Shown piece after piece: positions 1 to 7,855 of a stretch of 64,000 nucleotides of DNA. The notes beneath the pieces were generated by a model that made no database searches, was not told the DNA's origin, and saw nothing but the letters and a program-made list of their open reading frames with translations. Where the stretch lies: positions 372,001-436,000 of the forward strand of contig JADJNA010000047.1 in NCBI GenBank assembly GCA_016709305.1, read 5' to 3'. The first letter of the stretch is position 1. Each line of letters opens with the position of its first letter. This DNA is from Candidatus Villigracilis saccharophilus (GTDB lineage: Bacteria; Chloroflexota; Anaerolineae; Anaerolineales; Villigracilaceae). The translations under genes and the position numbers were made by a program.

Positions 1-169
1 TGAATTAATGAACGAGTCCCTCTGGGCTCCCGATGCCAGTTTTGTGCTCGCGGCCATGGCTCCGATCCAAGATGTGTACCAGGGCGGCCGGGTGGACATG
101 TATTACACAGACGGCCAGCCGGTCATCTCGCTGATTCCTTTTGCAATGGAAATGAAGTGGGGACCGTAA
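1..169 (+). CDS. C-terminal end of a beta-propeller-like protein (partial)
   Basis: An open frame enters from the left edge (first full codon at position 2) and stops with TAA at 167-169, giving about 55 residues. The visible piece reads LWAPDASFVLAAM and then a DGQPV.. turn followed by a short hydrophobic strand. This resembles the strand-turn-strand repeats of TolB/PD40 or WD40-type propellers, but that is only a resemblance because the rest of the gene lies outside the window. A strong hairpin terminator follows directly. Function unknown. Confidence 0.5.
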   Translation, partial: ELMNESLWAPDASFVLAAMAPIQDVYQGGRVDMYYTDGQPVISLIPFAMEMKWGP

Positions 170-180
170 GGTAATTCCAA

Positions 181-216
181 AACTTCCGAAGCCTCCAAGA
201 CTTCGGAAGTTTTTTT
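181..216. terminator. intrinsic terminator between convergent genes
   Basis: An 11-bp perfect stem (AACTTCCGAAG, 181-191, with CTTCGGAAGTT, 201-211), a 9-base loop and a T run on the plus strand. It lies between the stop of the left-edge gene and the stop of panC, which overlaps the T run, so it probably serves both convergent genes. Confidence 0.85.
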
Positions 217-1048
217 ATTCCAGTACAAAATTATCGATCAACCTTGTCTTTCCCAGCATCACCGCCATCGAAAGCAGGGCTTTTCCCTTCACCACATCCA
301 ACTCTTCAAGCGTATCGTAATCGGCACAGGAAACATATTGCATTTGCACGCGCGGCTCGCTCTCAAGCACTTCCTTCATCTTTCGTCTTAGCGCTTCCGC
401 ATCCCGCTCACCACCCTCGTAAGCTTTCTTCGCCGCATTCAACGCGAGGAAGAGGACCGTCGCGGCCTGGCGGTCAGCGCCTTCCAAATATTTGTTGCGG
501 CTGGACATGGCCAGCCCGTCCGCCTCGCGCACAGTGGGGCAGACGATCACATCCACGGGGAAATTCAGATCCCTCGTCATCTGGCGGATGACCGCCGCCT
601 GTTGCGCATCCTTCTGTCCGAAATACGCCTTGTGCGGCTGGATCGCGTTGAACAGCTTCGCCACAACCGTGGTCACGCCCTTGAAGTGGGTCGGCCTCAT
701 CGAGCCCTCCAGCGGACGAGTGACCGTATCCACCTCGACCCAGGTCTGGTAGCCCTTCGGATACATGATCTCAGAGGTGGGAGTCCAAACCAACTCCACG
801 CCGAGGGGGGCGATCAGGCTCAGGTCACGCTCAAGGTCGCGCGGATATTTCGAGAGATCCTCGTTCGCGCCGAACTGGGTCGGGTTGACGAAGATGCTCA
901 CGACTACATGCTCACACTCTGCTTTGGCGCGGCGGATAAGGGAGAGATGCCCCTCGTGCAGGTATCCCATCGTTGGGACCAGACCAACTGTCTCTGCGAG
1001 GGAGAGGCGGGCGGTTCTTAGGTCAGAGAGAGAAATCACAGTTTTCAT
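215..1048 (-). CDS. panC: pantothenate synthetase (pantoate--beta-alanine ligase)
   Basis: Joins pantoate and beta-alanine with ATP to make pantothenate, the vitamin precursor of coenzyme A; cytoplasmic. The 277-residue length is normal for the family. The nucleotide-binding HIGH-like motif is seen as VPTMGYLHEGH (about residues 24-34), followed by FVNPTQF (pantoate binding), YFGQKDAQQ (about 143-151) and the KMSKS-like MSSRN (about 181-185). No other pantothenate gene is adjacent. The gene diverges from the small plus-strand gene at 1152, and the spacer carries a 12-bp palindrome and a plus-strand promoter. Intact, and the identification is secure. Confidence 0.97.
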   Translation of the reverse strand: MKTVISLSDLRTARLSLAETVGLVPTMGYLHEGHLSLIRRAKAECEHVVVSIFVNPTQFGANEDLSKYPRDLERDLSLIAPLGVELVWTPTSEIMYPKGYQTWVEVDTVTRPLEGSMRPTHFKGVTTVVAKLFNAIQPHKAYFGQKDAQQAAVIRQMTRDLNFPVDVIVCPTVREADGLAMSSRNKYLEGADRQAATVLFLALNAAKKAYEGGERDAEALRRKMKEVLESEPRVQMQYVSCADYDTLEELDVVKGKALLSMAVMLGKTRLIDNFVLE

Positions 1049-1065
1049 ATCAGTTCCCGAATAAA

Positions 1066-1077
1066 TTGTCTAGACAA
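1066..1077. promoter_or_regulatory. 12-bp perfect palindrome in divergent spacer
   Basis: TTGTCTAGACAA is a perfect inverted repeat 18 bases upstream of the panC start codon and 16 bases before the plus-strand -35 box of the neighbouring gene. It could be an operator for panC, the small gene or both; no regulator is encoded beside it. Confidence 0.4.
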
Positions 1078-1092
1078 AATCCCTTTTGGGTC

Positions 1093-1121
1093 TTGACAGG
1101 CTAGAAACTTTGTTCTACACT
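1093..1121 (+). promoter_or_regulatory. sigma-70 type promoter for 1152 gene and ssb
   Basis: TTGACA at 1093-1098, a 17-base spacer and TACACT at 1116-1121. The -35 is the exact consensus and the spacing is ideal. Transcription would start about 1128, leaving a short leader with AAGGAG at 1141-1146 before the ATG at 1152. Confidence 0.8.
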
Positions 1122-1151
1122 TTAGTCACCAATTAGACATAAGGAGAAAAA

Positions 1152-1364
1152 ATGGCTTATTCACACACGAATTCAAAAGGCAACACCTACTACCTGCACT
1201 CAAAGGGCAAAATGTTCTTCTTCGCACGTGAGATCAAAGAAGGCGCAATGGATGCCCTACCCGCTGGTTACAGCGTCAACGAAATGAAGACGGGCATGCT
1301 CGTCCTAAAGAGAATCGTCGCTGAAGGCGAGGGCAAGCCGGCGGAAACCAAAGCATCCTCATAA
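1152..1364 (+). CDS. small conserved hypothetical protein (70 aa)
   Basis: A 70-residue soluble protein rich in aromatic residues and lysine: an N-terminal SKGNTYYLHSKGKMFFF stretch, then a DALPAGYSV turn and a GMLVLKR strand, with an acidic/alanine tail. It has no signal peptide, membrane segment or cysteine pair. I recognise the general look of small conserved proteins that pair a YYLH motif with a LPAGY motif, but no function is known to me. It has a strong promoter and Shine-Dalgarno (AAGGAG, 5 bases before ATG) and is probably co-transcribed with the short ORF and ssb that follow. Real gene very likely, role unknown. Confidence 0.75.
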   Translation: MAYSHTNSKGNTYYLHSKGKMFFFAREIKEGAMDALPAGYSVNEMKTGMLVLKRIVAEGEGKPAETKASS

Positions 1365-1420
1365 AGTATAACTCTGTTCGACACAACCAAATATTCTTTT
1401 AGATAAAAAAGGAGACTACT

Positions 1421-1483
1421 ATGACACGTAACATTGCATCTAAAAGCCACGAGACCAAAGCGAGGGGAACATGCCCTCACTAA
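1421..1483 (+). CDS. 20-codon upstream ORF overlapping ssb start
   Basis: An ATG at 1421, preceded by a strong AAAAAAGGAG sequence with good spacing, opens a 20-codon frame (MTRNIASKSHETK...) that stops with TAA at 1481-1483. Its last 13 bases overlap the beginning of ssb in a different frame. The Shine-Dalgarno here is better than that of ssb (GAGGGG). The arrangement suggests a leader peptide or translational coupling that feeds ribosomes to ssb. It could also be an accidental frame; no homology is visible. Confidence 0.45.
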   Translation: MTRNIASKSHETKARGTCPH

Positions 1484-1854
1484 ACCGCGTTCAATTGATC
1501 GGCCGTTTGGGCAAGGACCCTGAAAGCAAGTTCACCCCAACAGGAAAGAAAGTAACCCATTTCAGCCTAGCTGTGAGCAACCGCTGGAAAGACAAGAGTG
1601 GAGAGACAAAAGAATCCACTGAGTGGGTCAACATTGAAGCCTGGGAACGCCTGGGCGAAGTCTGCCAGGAATATCTGAAGAAAGGCAGTCTGGTTTTTCT
1701 TGAGGGACGCTTGAAGACAGATAAATACGAGGACAAGAGCGAGACAAAATACTTTACCAAAGTAGTAGCGCTCACCCTTCAATTCCTCGATAAGCGCCCC
1801 GCGGAAGAACCTATGATGCCTGTGGATGAAGACCCTGGCGATTACGAAGCATAG
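1471..1854 (+). CDS. ssb: single-stranded DNA-binding protein
   Basis: Coats single-stranded DNA in replication, recombination and repair. The 127-residue chain opens with the typical LNRVQLIGRLGKDPE strand, has the aromatic and basic OB-fold core (FSLAVSNRW, TEWVNIEAW, VFLEGRLKTDKYED) and ends in a short acidic tail (VDEDPGDYEA). The tail lacks the DDDIPF-type tip that binds partner proteins in well-studied SSBs, and the chain is at the short end of the range. The start is set by GAGGGG upstream and by the conserved first strand. It sits downstream of a strong promoter with a small protein gene and a short upstream ORF, and ends at a good terminator. Confidence 0.93.
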   Translation: MPSLNRVQLIGRLGKDPESKFTPTGKKVTHFSLAVSNRWKDKSGETKESTEWVNIEAWERLGEVCQEYLKKGSLVFLEGRLKTDKYEDKSETKYFTKVVALTLQFLDKRPAEEPMMPVDEDPGDYEA

Positions 1855-1858
1855 AATG

Positions 1859-1895
1859 AAAAGAGGCAGTCACTTTTAGCGGCTGCCTCTTTTTG
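1859..1895 (+). terminator. intrinsic terminator after ssb
   Basis: Stem AAAAGAGGCAG (1859-1869) with CTGCCTCTTTT (1883-1893), a 13-base loop and a T tract, starting 5 bases after the ssb stop codon. Confidence 0.9.
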
Positions 1896-1902
1896 ATTCA
1901 CC

Positions 1903-1930
1903 TGTAACTTTTTTGATCTTGGGGGATAAT
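1903..1930 (+). promoter_or_regulatory. possible ECF-type promoter of the sigma factor gene
   Basis: TGTAAC followed by a T run (1903-1914) and GATAAT (1925-1930), 11 bases before the ATG at 1942. A TGNAAC plus T-run -35 is typical of ECF-sigma promoters, which are often autoregulated; the -10 could equally be read by the main sigma factor. Tentative. Confidence 0.4.
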
Positions 1931-1941
1931 ATCTTTATAAC

Positions 1942-2436
1942 ATGGTCATCAACTTTCACGATCTTTACCAAAAGTACGCGCAGGATATTTACCGCTTTGC
2001 CTACTGGCTCTGCGGAGACGCTCAAGAGGCGGAGGATATCACCTCCGAAACCTTTGTACGTGCCCTCACCTCCTTAAATATGATTCGGACGGAGACCGTA
2101 AAAGGCTATCTGTTGACCATTGCCCGCAACCTGGCATTTAAGAGAACGAAACGCGCAAGCCGCCTCGCGGACTTACCCCCGGGCCTGCCTGCCCTTGGCA
2201 ATGGGCCTGAGCAAACCGCCGAAACGAAGCTCAGCCTACAGGGAGTCATGCAATTCATGCAGACTCTGCCCGAGGTAGATCGAGCCGCTTTTCTTCTGCA
2301 CATACAGGATGATCTTTCCTATGAGGAAATTTCCAAGGTGCTGGAGATTTCATTGGCAGCCGCCAAAGTCAAGGTTCATAGGACGCGCTTGAAGTTGAAT
2401 GTATATCGAATGAAAGAAGAGGAATCCAGATCATGA
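1942..2436 (+). CDS. ECF-family RNA polymerase sigma factor
   Basis: A 164-residue group-4 sigma factor. Region 2 is seen as RFAYWLCGDAQEAEDITSETF (about residues 18-38), which binds core polymerase and melts the -10, and region 4 as a helix-turn-helix (LSYEEISKVLEISLAAAKV, about 126-144) that reads the -35. There is no region 3, as expected for this class. The stop overlaps the next start by 4 bases (ATGA at 2433), so sigma and anti-sigma are translationally coupled. An ECF-like promoter upstream suggests autoregulation. The inducing signal cannot be told from the sequence. Confidence 0.9.
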   Translation: MVINFHDLYQKYAQDIYRFAYWLCGDAQEAEDITSETFVRALTSLNMIRTETVKGYLLTIARNLAFKRTKRASRLADLPPGLPALGNGPEQTAETKLSLQGVMQFMQTLPEVDRAAFLLHIQDDLSYEEISKVLEISLAAAKVKVHRTRLKLNVYRMKEEESRS

Positions 2437-2842
2437 AAATCACAAGAGATGTTATTACCGATCTTCTGCCCGTTTATCTTTCAGGGGAAGCCAGCGCAGA
2501 TACAAAAGCGTTGATTGAGTCGTTCTTACAAGACGACCCCGAATTTGCAAAACTTATCGGGGAGAATGACGCCTTTCTCCCCGATGGTCAAATTAATTTA
2601 TCAAAAGACACTGAAATGGACACTCTAAACAAAACAAAAAAACTGTTAAGGGACCGCTCAACCTACCTTGCGTTTACCATTTTCTTTTTATTGCTTCCTG
2701 CATCCTTCAGGGTCGGAGAAGCTGGCTTTCAATGGTTGTGGGCTGACATGCCGCTGAGTATTGTATTTTTCTGGCTTGTGGGATCCTCTTCGGCATTCAA
2801 TACGGGAGAATCTCACGCAAGTTGAATGGTACCGGATTGTAG
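2433..2842 (+). CDS. membrane anti-sigma factor (frameshift near the 3' end)
   Basis: The N-terminal half (ITRDVITDLLPVYLSGEASAD...) has the helical pattern of anti-sigma domains that hold ECF factors, but without the zinc-binding cysteines. Two membrane helices follow (about residues 75-92 and 107-125). As read, the frame stops at 2825, but the other frame restores a basic tail RISRKLNGTGL ending with TAG at 2840-2842. Adding one T to the T5 run at 2766-2770 joins the two into 136 residues, so a missing base is the likely cause. Coupled to the sigma gene by a 4-base overlap; it probably sequesters that sigma factor at the membrane. Confidence 0.75.
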
Positions 2843-2852
2843 TCACAAGAGA

Positions 2853-2893
2853 CGACAAAAAATTCCCGGCAAAACGCCGGGAATTTTTTGTCG
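2853..2893. terminator. bidirectional intrinsic terminator
   Basis: A perfect 18-bp stem (2853-2870 with 2876-2893) around an AAAAC loop, with the A/T tracts inside the stem so that it works on both strands. It separates the convergent anti-sigma gene and pepF. Confidence 0.92.
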
Positions 2894-2898
2894 TGTAA

Positions 2899-4764
2899 TT
2901 ATTTTTTCTTTTTCACTAGCTTACGTTTGGCGGGAGCGGCTTTCACCGTTTTCTTCACCTTGACGCCAGCCTTCTTGCTTGTTGCTTTTTTCTTCGCCCC
3001 CATCGGCAACTTCTCCAGCTCGCTTACCAGTTTTTCCAACACATCGAAACCGCCCTGCCAGAACTTGGGGTCTCGAATGTTAATGCCTGCTTCTTCAAGG
3101 ATCTTCGCCGGTGCTTCCGAGCCGCCTGCTGAGAGGATCTTGAGATAGCGCGGCTTGAAGGATTCGCCTTCAATTTTATATTGCTGGTAAAGCGAGAAGA
3201 CCAGCAACTGTCCGAAGGCGTAGGCATACACGTAGAACGGGGTGTGATAAATATGCGGGATGGAGACCCATTCCCATTTGAATTCATCGCTCAGCTCAAC
3301 AGAATCACCGAGTTGTTCCTTCAGATTTTCCATGTACGCGGCGGATAGTTCATCCACAGAGGCATTCTTCTGGATCATGTCATGCGCCTGCTTCTCGAAC
3401 AGGGCAAAATACGATTGGCGCATGATGGTAGCGTAGGCATCGTCCACTTGCTTGAAGAGGATATCACGGCGCACCGCTTCATCCTTTTCTTCGGCCAGCA
3501 GCTTGTCAGTGAACATCATCTCGCCGAATGTGGATGCGGTCTCAGCCAGCGGCAGGGACGAATGGAATGTAAAGGTGCTGTGATGGGATGCCAGCATCGA
3601 GTGAATGGCGTGACCAAGTTCATGCGCCATCGTGGCGGCATCCCGCGCGTTGCCCTGATAGTTCAACAAAACGTAAGGCGTCATGTCAGGCAGAACAGAC
3701 CAGCAGAACGCGCCGTCACGCTTGCCCTTGCGAACTTCACTGTCAAGTCGGTTGTCATCGAATACGCGGCGGGCGAGTTCGCCCAACTTCGGGTCGAAAG
3801 CGCTGAACGATTCCAGAACCATGTCTGCGGCTTTGCCGTAGTCATATTTCTTGTCCGAACCGGCCACAGGCGCGTAAATGTCGTAACGGCGAAGTTTTTT
3901 GACCCCGAGTGTCTTTGCTTTCAGGATAAAGTAACGCTTGAAAATATTTGTATTCTTGCGCGCAGTCTCGAGCAAGGCATTCACGGCTTCGTTGGGAATA
4001 TCATTCGCAAGGTTGCGGACAGAGAGCGGGTCTGAGAATTTGCGCAGGGAGACGTTCTCGTTGTGCCAGTCGCGGGCAACGGTCTGGTAGATCTGCCCGA
4101 GAATAGGTCCTGCTTCACCGTAAACACGATACAGTTCCTGATAGGCAGCGGCGCGCATTTTCGGGTCACTGCCCTGGGCAAAGCGCATCACTTGTCCGCG
4201 GGTAAGTTCCTGCATCTTCCCTTTTACTTTCAACATGAAAACGTAACGGCTCGTGATCGAGTCATATAATGTATTCAACGCATTGACACCCGTCACATTT
4301 TTCAGGTTGACCACTTTCTCTTCCGCCTCGCTCAAGGTATGCGGCTTGAACAGGCGCATGGATTCGAGATAATAGCGATAGTCACCGGAAGCATCCATCA
4401 AGCGCTTTGCGTTGACCTCATCTACTTCCTTCCACCACAAACTAAAGAAGAGGGTGCGGTTCTCGATCTCTGCCAGGAATTGCTGTGCGCGTGAGTACAA
4501 GGACTGCGCCGCCTGATCCTGCGTATCCGCTGTGAACGACAGGCCTGCAAACGAATAGAGTTTGTTTCCCACGCGCGTCATTTCTTCGCTGGCGTGGATG
4601 ACCTGCAAGAACTGTTCGGTGGAAATGTCGGGATTGAGCTTTCCGCGCACGCCTTCGAACGAAGTGACCTGCTCCTCGATCATGTCGAATGCACTTTGAA
4701 GTTCAGCGCTTTCATAGGACGGGTAAAGCGGCGCAAGGCTCCATTTTGAAATTTTGTATGTCAT
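2899..4764 (-). CDS. pepF: oligoendopeptidase F, M3 family
   Basis: A cytoplasmic zinc endopeptidase that cuts short peptides. The 621-residue chain has the M3 signature HELGH in MAHELGHAIHSML (about residues 380-392), with the third zinc ligand in the downstream ETASTFGEMM segment (about 408-417), and the long helical N-terminal half of the family (about 1-200). The last 35 residues are an unusual lysine/alanine-rich tail (KKKATSKKAGVKVKKTV...), not needed for the fold and not usual in PepF. AGGAG lies 5 bases before the ATG. The preceding minus-strand gene ends 30 bases upstream, so the two may be co-transcribed. Identification is secure; the cellular substrate is not known. Confidence 0.93.
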   Translation of the reverse strand: MTYKISKWSLAPLYPSYESAELQSAFDMIEEQVTSFEGVRGKLNPDISTEQFLQVIHASEEMTRVGNKLYSFAGLSFTADTQDQAAQSLYSRAQQFLAEIENRTLFFSLWWKEVDEVNAKRLMDASGDYRYYLESMRLFKPHTLSEAEEKVVNLKNVTGVNALNTLYDSITSRYVFMLKVKGKMQELTRGQVMRFAQGSDPKMRAAAYQELYRVYGEAGPILGQIYQTVARDWHNENVSLRKFSDPLSVRNLANDIPNEAVNALLETARKNTNIFKRYFILKAKTLGVKKLRRYDIYAPVAGSDKKYDYGKAADMVLESFSAFDPKLGELARRVFDDNRLDSEVRKGKRDGAFCWSVLPDMTPYVLLNYQGNARDAATMAHELGHAIHSMLASHHSTFTFHSSLPLAETASTFGEMMFTDKLLAEEKDEAVRRDILFKQVDDAYATIMRQSYFALFEKQAHDMIQKNASVDELSAAYMENLKEQLGDSVELSDEFKWEWVSIPHIYHTPFYVYAYAFGQLLVFSLYQQYKIEGESFKPRYLKILSAGGSEAPAKILEEAGINIRDPKFWQGGFDVLEKLVSELEKLPMGAKKKATSKKAGVKVKKTVKAAPAKRKLVKKKK

Positions 4765-4794
4765 GGAATTCTCCTATTTCTTATGGGTATTAAA

Positions 4795-6214
4795 TTAAGC
4801 GGATCGTTTCCGCTCACGGACTGCGAAGAAGATCAGAACGATCAGAGTAAGGATTGAACAGGCGAACCCTAGTATCAGCGTGGTCACATAGGCAGGGTCT
4901 GAATAATTTCCGACAGCCACCTCGATGATCTCAGTTGACCGTTTGGAATCACCAAAATTTACAAGGCTCCAGGTGCGGGAATGAATGATCAGGTCATACG
5001 CCATCAATCCTCCACCGAACAAAACCAGAATCTTCTTTTCCCAGTCTTTTTGTCCCCATTCAGTGAAATGAGATTGGATCTGGATTCCCGCGAATGTGAT
5101 CAAAAACACCAGCGGGACGATCACAAAACGGGTCGGCGCGCGCTGTGAGTCTAAAAATGGAATATGAGAACTAAAGAGCGGCAGATAGGTTGACCCGACC
5201 GAGAAAAAAAACATGACCATGATGGGAAGGTAGAGCGGACGATATTTCTCAGCCTTAGCCCAATTTTTGATGACCCCGAAGTAAAGCAGGTAGGCAAAAC
5301 CCAGCACACCGACATAATACGCTTTTTCCCAAAACCCCTGACTATTCTCGGCGATGAATGCCTGCAGCAATTGTAGAACTGAGGTGAATCCACCCAGGTA
5401 TTTAAGCCCGGTGCCGCCAGCAAACTGAAGAGCGGGCGGCAGGATGCGGATCATACTCAGCAGGGCGCTCAGAATGATCGCCTTCATCATAGTGGAGAAA
5501 TATTGCGGCTGGAACAGTCCCAGTAAAAGCAGGAAACTTATACAATAGATATAGAAGTGCGCGGCTCCCTGCAGGACAATTGCCAGCAAGACCAGACACA
5601 TGGCAAAGCAGCCACTTCCAGCCGCTACGCTCCCCCTCCACCATTTTCAAAACAAGCAGAACATAAAATGGCAGGAGAAAATACCCCACCCACTCAAAGT
5701 GACCGACTCCCATGTGAGCAACAATATGCCCATTCAAATTGAAGAGCAGGAATATTGAAAGAAAAGATACAAACGAAAGCTGATATCTGGCGCGGATCAG
5801 TAAAAGACCCGCGAAACTCAGGCAGTAAAAGACCCAGACATTGACAAGCACATAGGTGGACGGGTTCAGGAAGTACAGCAAAAGAATTTGAGGCGAGAAG
5901 GGACGATTTTGCCTGGCAAGATATTGCGAAGGAATGATATAGGCAGAATCCGCGTGCAGTGGAAATTGTCCGCTTCTAAAAGCCTTACTTAAGAAGTCCA
6001 GATAAGGACCGACATGCAGGTGCCAATCTTGAATATCAAAGCGGTTATTGAACCAATCCAGGAAGAATCCCCAATGTAATAACCCTGCGCTGAACAAGCC
6101 CGCCAACAGTATGGTCACAGCCCATTTTGCGGAAAGGGATTCAAGCGGTTTAAAAAGAACATCCAAAAAAAATTGACCGATTTTTGCAAGTTTTTGTAGG
6201 AATGGATTCGTCAT
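4795..6214 (-). CDS. multi-pass membrane protein, possibly glycosyltransferase-like (frameshifted)
   Basis: Two overlapping frames form one protein of about 473 residues. The first half (start ATG at 6214) has a helix near residues 25-45, then a loop with WHLHVGPYLDF and FPLHADSAY, then repeated helices. The second half begins around AMCLVLLAIVLQGAAHFYIYC and has six or more helices and a basic end. The frame breaks near 5601-5612 (one extra base or two missing). The layout of a large first extracytoplasmic loop followed by many helices resembles GT-C type or YfhO-like membrane proteins, but no catalytic residue can be assigned. A longer GTG start at 6280 was rejected because it lies in the ychF terminator. 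Confidence 0.6.
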
Positions 6215-6250
6215 ATTTTTTCTTGTCGCTAAACGATCATCTTTTGAAAT

Positions 6251-6285
6251 AATAAGTGAGGGCGAAAGCTGCACCCTCACTTATT
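6251..6285 (-). terminator. terminator after ychF
   Basis: A 12-bp perfect stem (AATAAGTGAGGG, 6251-6262, with CCCTCACTTATT, 6274-6285) and an 11-base loop, 30 bases past the ychF stop codon. The T-rich end is short. Confidence 0.7.
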
Positions 6286-6313
6286 ATAAGATATACAAAA
6301 CATACATGGTTCG

Positions 6314-7385
6314 TTACAAGCTGGATCGGACGTGCATGATATCGCCATCCTTAACAGGATATTCCTTGCCTTCGAGTCTGAACTTCCCTTTGGCTTTCGC
6401 TTCATTCATCGACCCGAGGCTGATCAAGTCTTCATAGGCGACTACTTCCGCCCGCACAAATCCACGCGACAGATCGGTGTGGATCTCACCCGCAGATTCC
6501 TGCGCGGTCGCGCCGCGTTTGGTTGTCCACGCGCGCACTTCGTCTTCACCAACGGTGAAGAAGGTTTGCACTTGCAGCAGATCGTACGACAGGTTGATCA
6601 TGCGGCTCAGACTTAATTCCTTGATGCCGTATTCCTCCATGAAGACAGCCGCATCCTCCGCGCTCAGTTGGGCGATCTCCATTTCGAGTTTTCCCATCAA
6701 CGCAACGGAAGGGTGGTCGAGCTTGCCTTGTACCTGCCACATCTGGCGCGGATTGCCCCTCACCCATATTAAAAACAGTCAGGATGGGTTTGCGTGTCAG
6801 CAGACCAAAACTTGCCAGCTCCCTGTGTTCATCATTCGTGAACTCCATACTGCGCAGAGGTTTGTTATCCGAAAGAGTCTTGTTTAATTTTTCGAACAAT
6901 TCTGTCTGGCGCGCATTCAGCGTTTTATCCGTGCCGCCCTTTTTGCGTTCCTCAATTAGTTTTTCCAGCTTTCTTTCAACCGCGATCAAATCGTTCAACA
7001 GGAGTTCGGTTAACATGCTATCGGCATCGCGCATCGGGTCGATGCTTCCACTTGGATGCATGACATTCTCGTCTGTGAACCCGCGGACGACGAGGATCAA
7101 GCCGTCCATTTGGTTGAGCTGATTCAGCAGCTGGCCGGAGATTCCGCTTTTGGCAGAACCAGCTTCCAGCCCGGCAATATCCGCGTAAGTCACTTTGGCG
7201 TAGATGGTCTTCCTCGGGTTGAACATTCCTGAGAGTTTGGTCACGCGCGGATCGGGGACATCCACAACGGCGTTGTGAACTTCGATACGCCCCGCCGAGG
7301 CGGTAGTGGGAGTATTTCCGCGCGTGAGAGCGTTGTAAATAGTGGTCTTTCCAGATTGGGGTAGTCCTATGATTCCTAGTTTCAT
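6314..7385 (-). CDS. ychF: ribosome-associated YchF/OLA1-type ATPase (frameshifted)
   Basis: YchF is a universally conserved P-loop protein of the Obg group that binds ATP rather than GTP and associates with ribosomes. The N-terminal frame (from 7385) has the P-loop GLPQSGKTTIYNAL (about residues 6-19), the switch segment TYADIAGLEAG and the family NQMDGLILVVRGF. The C-terminal frame (to 6314) holds the TGS-like end (FFTVGEDEVRAWT, about 280-292; DGDIMHVRSSL at the terminus). The frames meet near 6755-6765 with one extra base or two missing. Restored length is about 357 residues, right for the family, so the gene is probably intact in the organism. Confidence 0.88.
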
Positions 7386-7387
7386 GC

Positions 7388-7417
7388 TTGACCTTATCAG
7401 TGAGAGTTTGTTATACT
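7388..7417 (+). promoter_or_regulatory. sigma-70 promoter of tRNA-Leu
   Basis: TTGACC (7388-7393), an 18-base spacer and TATACT (7412-7417), ending 22 bases before the tRNA. It starts only 2 bases from the ychF start codon, so the divergent units are packed tightly. Confidence 0.8.
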
Positions 7418-7439
7418 AGCGGGCGCTAAACAACCGAAA

Positions 7440-7522
7440 GCCGGAGTGGCGGAATAGGCAGACGCGCACGACTCAAAATCGTGTTCCCTACGGGAATGAG
7501 GGTTCGATTCCCTCCTTCGGCA
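7440..7522 (+). tRNA. tRNA-Leu (anticodon CAA)
   Basis: An 83-base class II tRNA. The acceptor stem GCCGGAG pairs with CTTCGGC (one G-T pair), the anticodon stem CACGA/TCGTG encloses the loop CTCAAAA, giving anticodon CAA for UUG codons, and the long variable arm (TTCCCTACGGGAA) is typical of leucine. The T arm has GGTTCGATTCC. CCA is not encoded. It has its own promoter and terminator. Confidence 0.96.
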
Positions 7523-7537
7523 CAAAGATTATACTCG

Positions 7538-7566
7538 ACGTCCTCTCATAAAGAGAGGACGTTTGA
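7538..7566 (+). terminator. terminator after tRNA-Leu
   Basis: A 10-bp perfect stem ACGTCCTCTC (7538-7547) with GAGAGGACGT (7553-7562), a 5-base loop and a modest T-rich end. Confidence 0.8.
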
Positions 7567-7592
7567 GTTTTATTAGAATTTATCAATATGCG

Positions 7593-7621
7593 TTGACATT
7601 GATTTTCTGGAATTGTAGAAT
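7593..7621 (+). promoter_or_regulatory. sigma-70 promoter for the 35-aa peptide and glgC
   Basis: TTGACA (7593-7598), a 17-base spacer and TAGAAT (7616-7621). The leader to the first ATG (7704) is about 75 bases and contains a hairpin with the outer stem CGTGAA/TTCACG (7646-7651 and 7673-7678) and inner stem CGTA/TACG, so some leader-based control is possible. Confidence 0.8.
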
Positions 7622-7703
7622 CGTCAATGAGGCAACTTTTTTCGCCGTGAAAGCGTAGATAATCTTATACGATTCACGCCAGCCATTTTATTGGAGGTGC
7701 AAG

Positions 7704-7811
7704 ATGAAACTTACCCTGTTCTTTGCCGCGATCGATCTGTTGATCTTGCTGTTGTATCCGATCGCGTACATCATACATAATATACGAAAAATGATGGGCT
7801 TAAAACATTAG
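7704..7811 (+). CDS. 35-residue single-pass membrane peptide
   Basis: An ATG with TTGGAGG at good distance opens a 35-codon frame: a hydrophobic helix (LTLFFAAIDLLILLLYPIAYI, about residues 3-23) followed by a basic end (HNIRKMMGLKH). It has a consensus promoter upstream and glgC starts 45 bases later, so the peptide is probably made from the glgC mRNA. Such short membrane proteins are often missed. I recognise no family; a role linked to glycogen synthesis is only suggested by position. Confidence 0.6.
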   Translation: MKLTLFFAAIDLLILLLYPIAYIIHNIRKMMGLKH

Positions 7812-7855
7812 CAGGAAATCAAAATAAAAGTAAAATAAATCCAGGAGGCACCATC

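Noticed and set aside
602..1021. Long plus-strand frames opposite panC
   Set aside because: They lie wholly over panC on the other strand, have no ribosome site or recognisable motif, and panC is certain.
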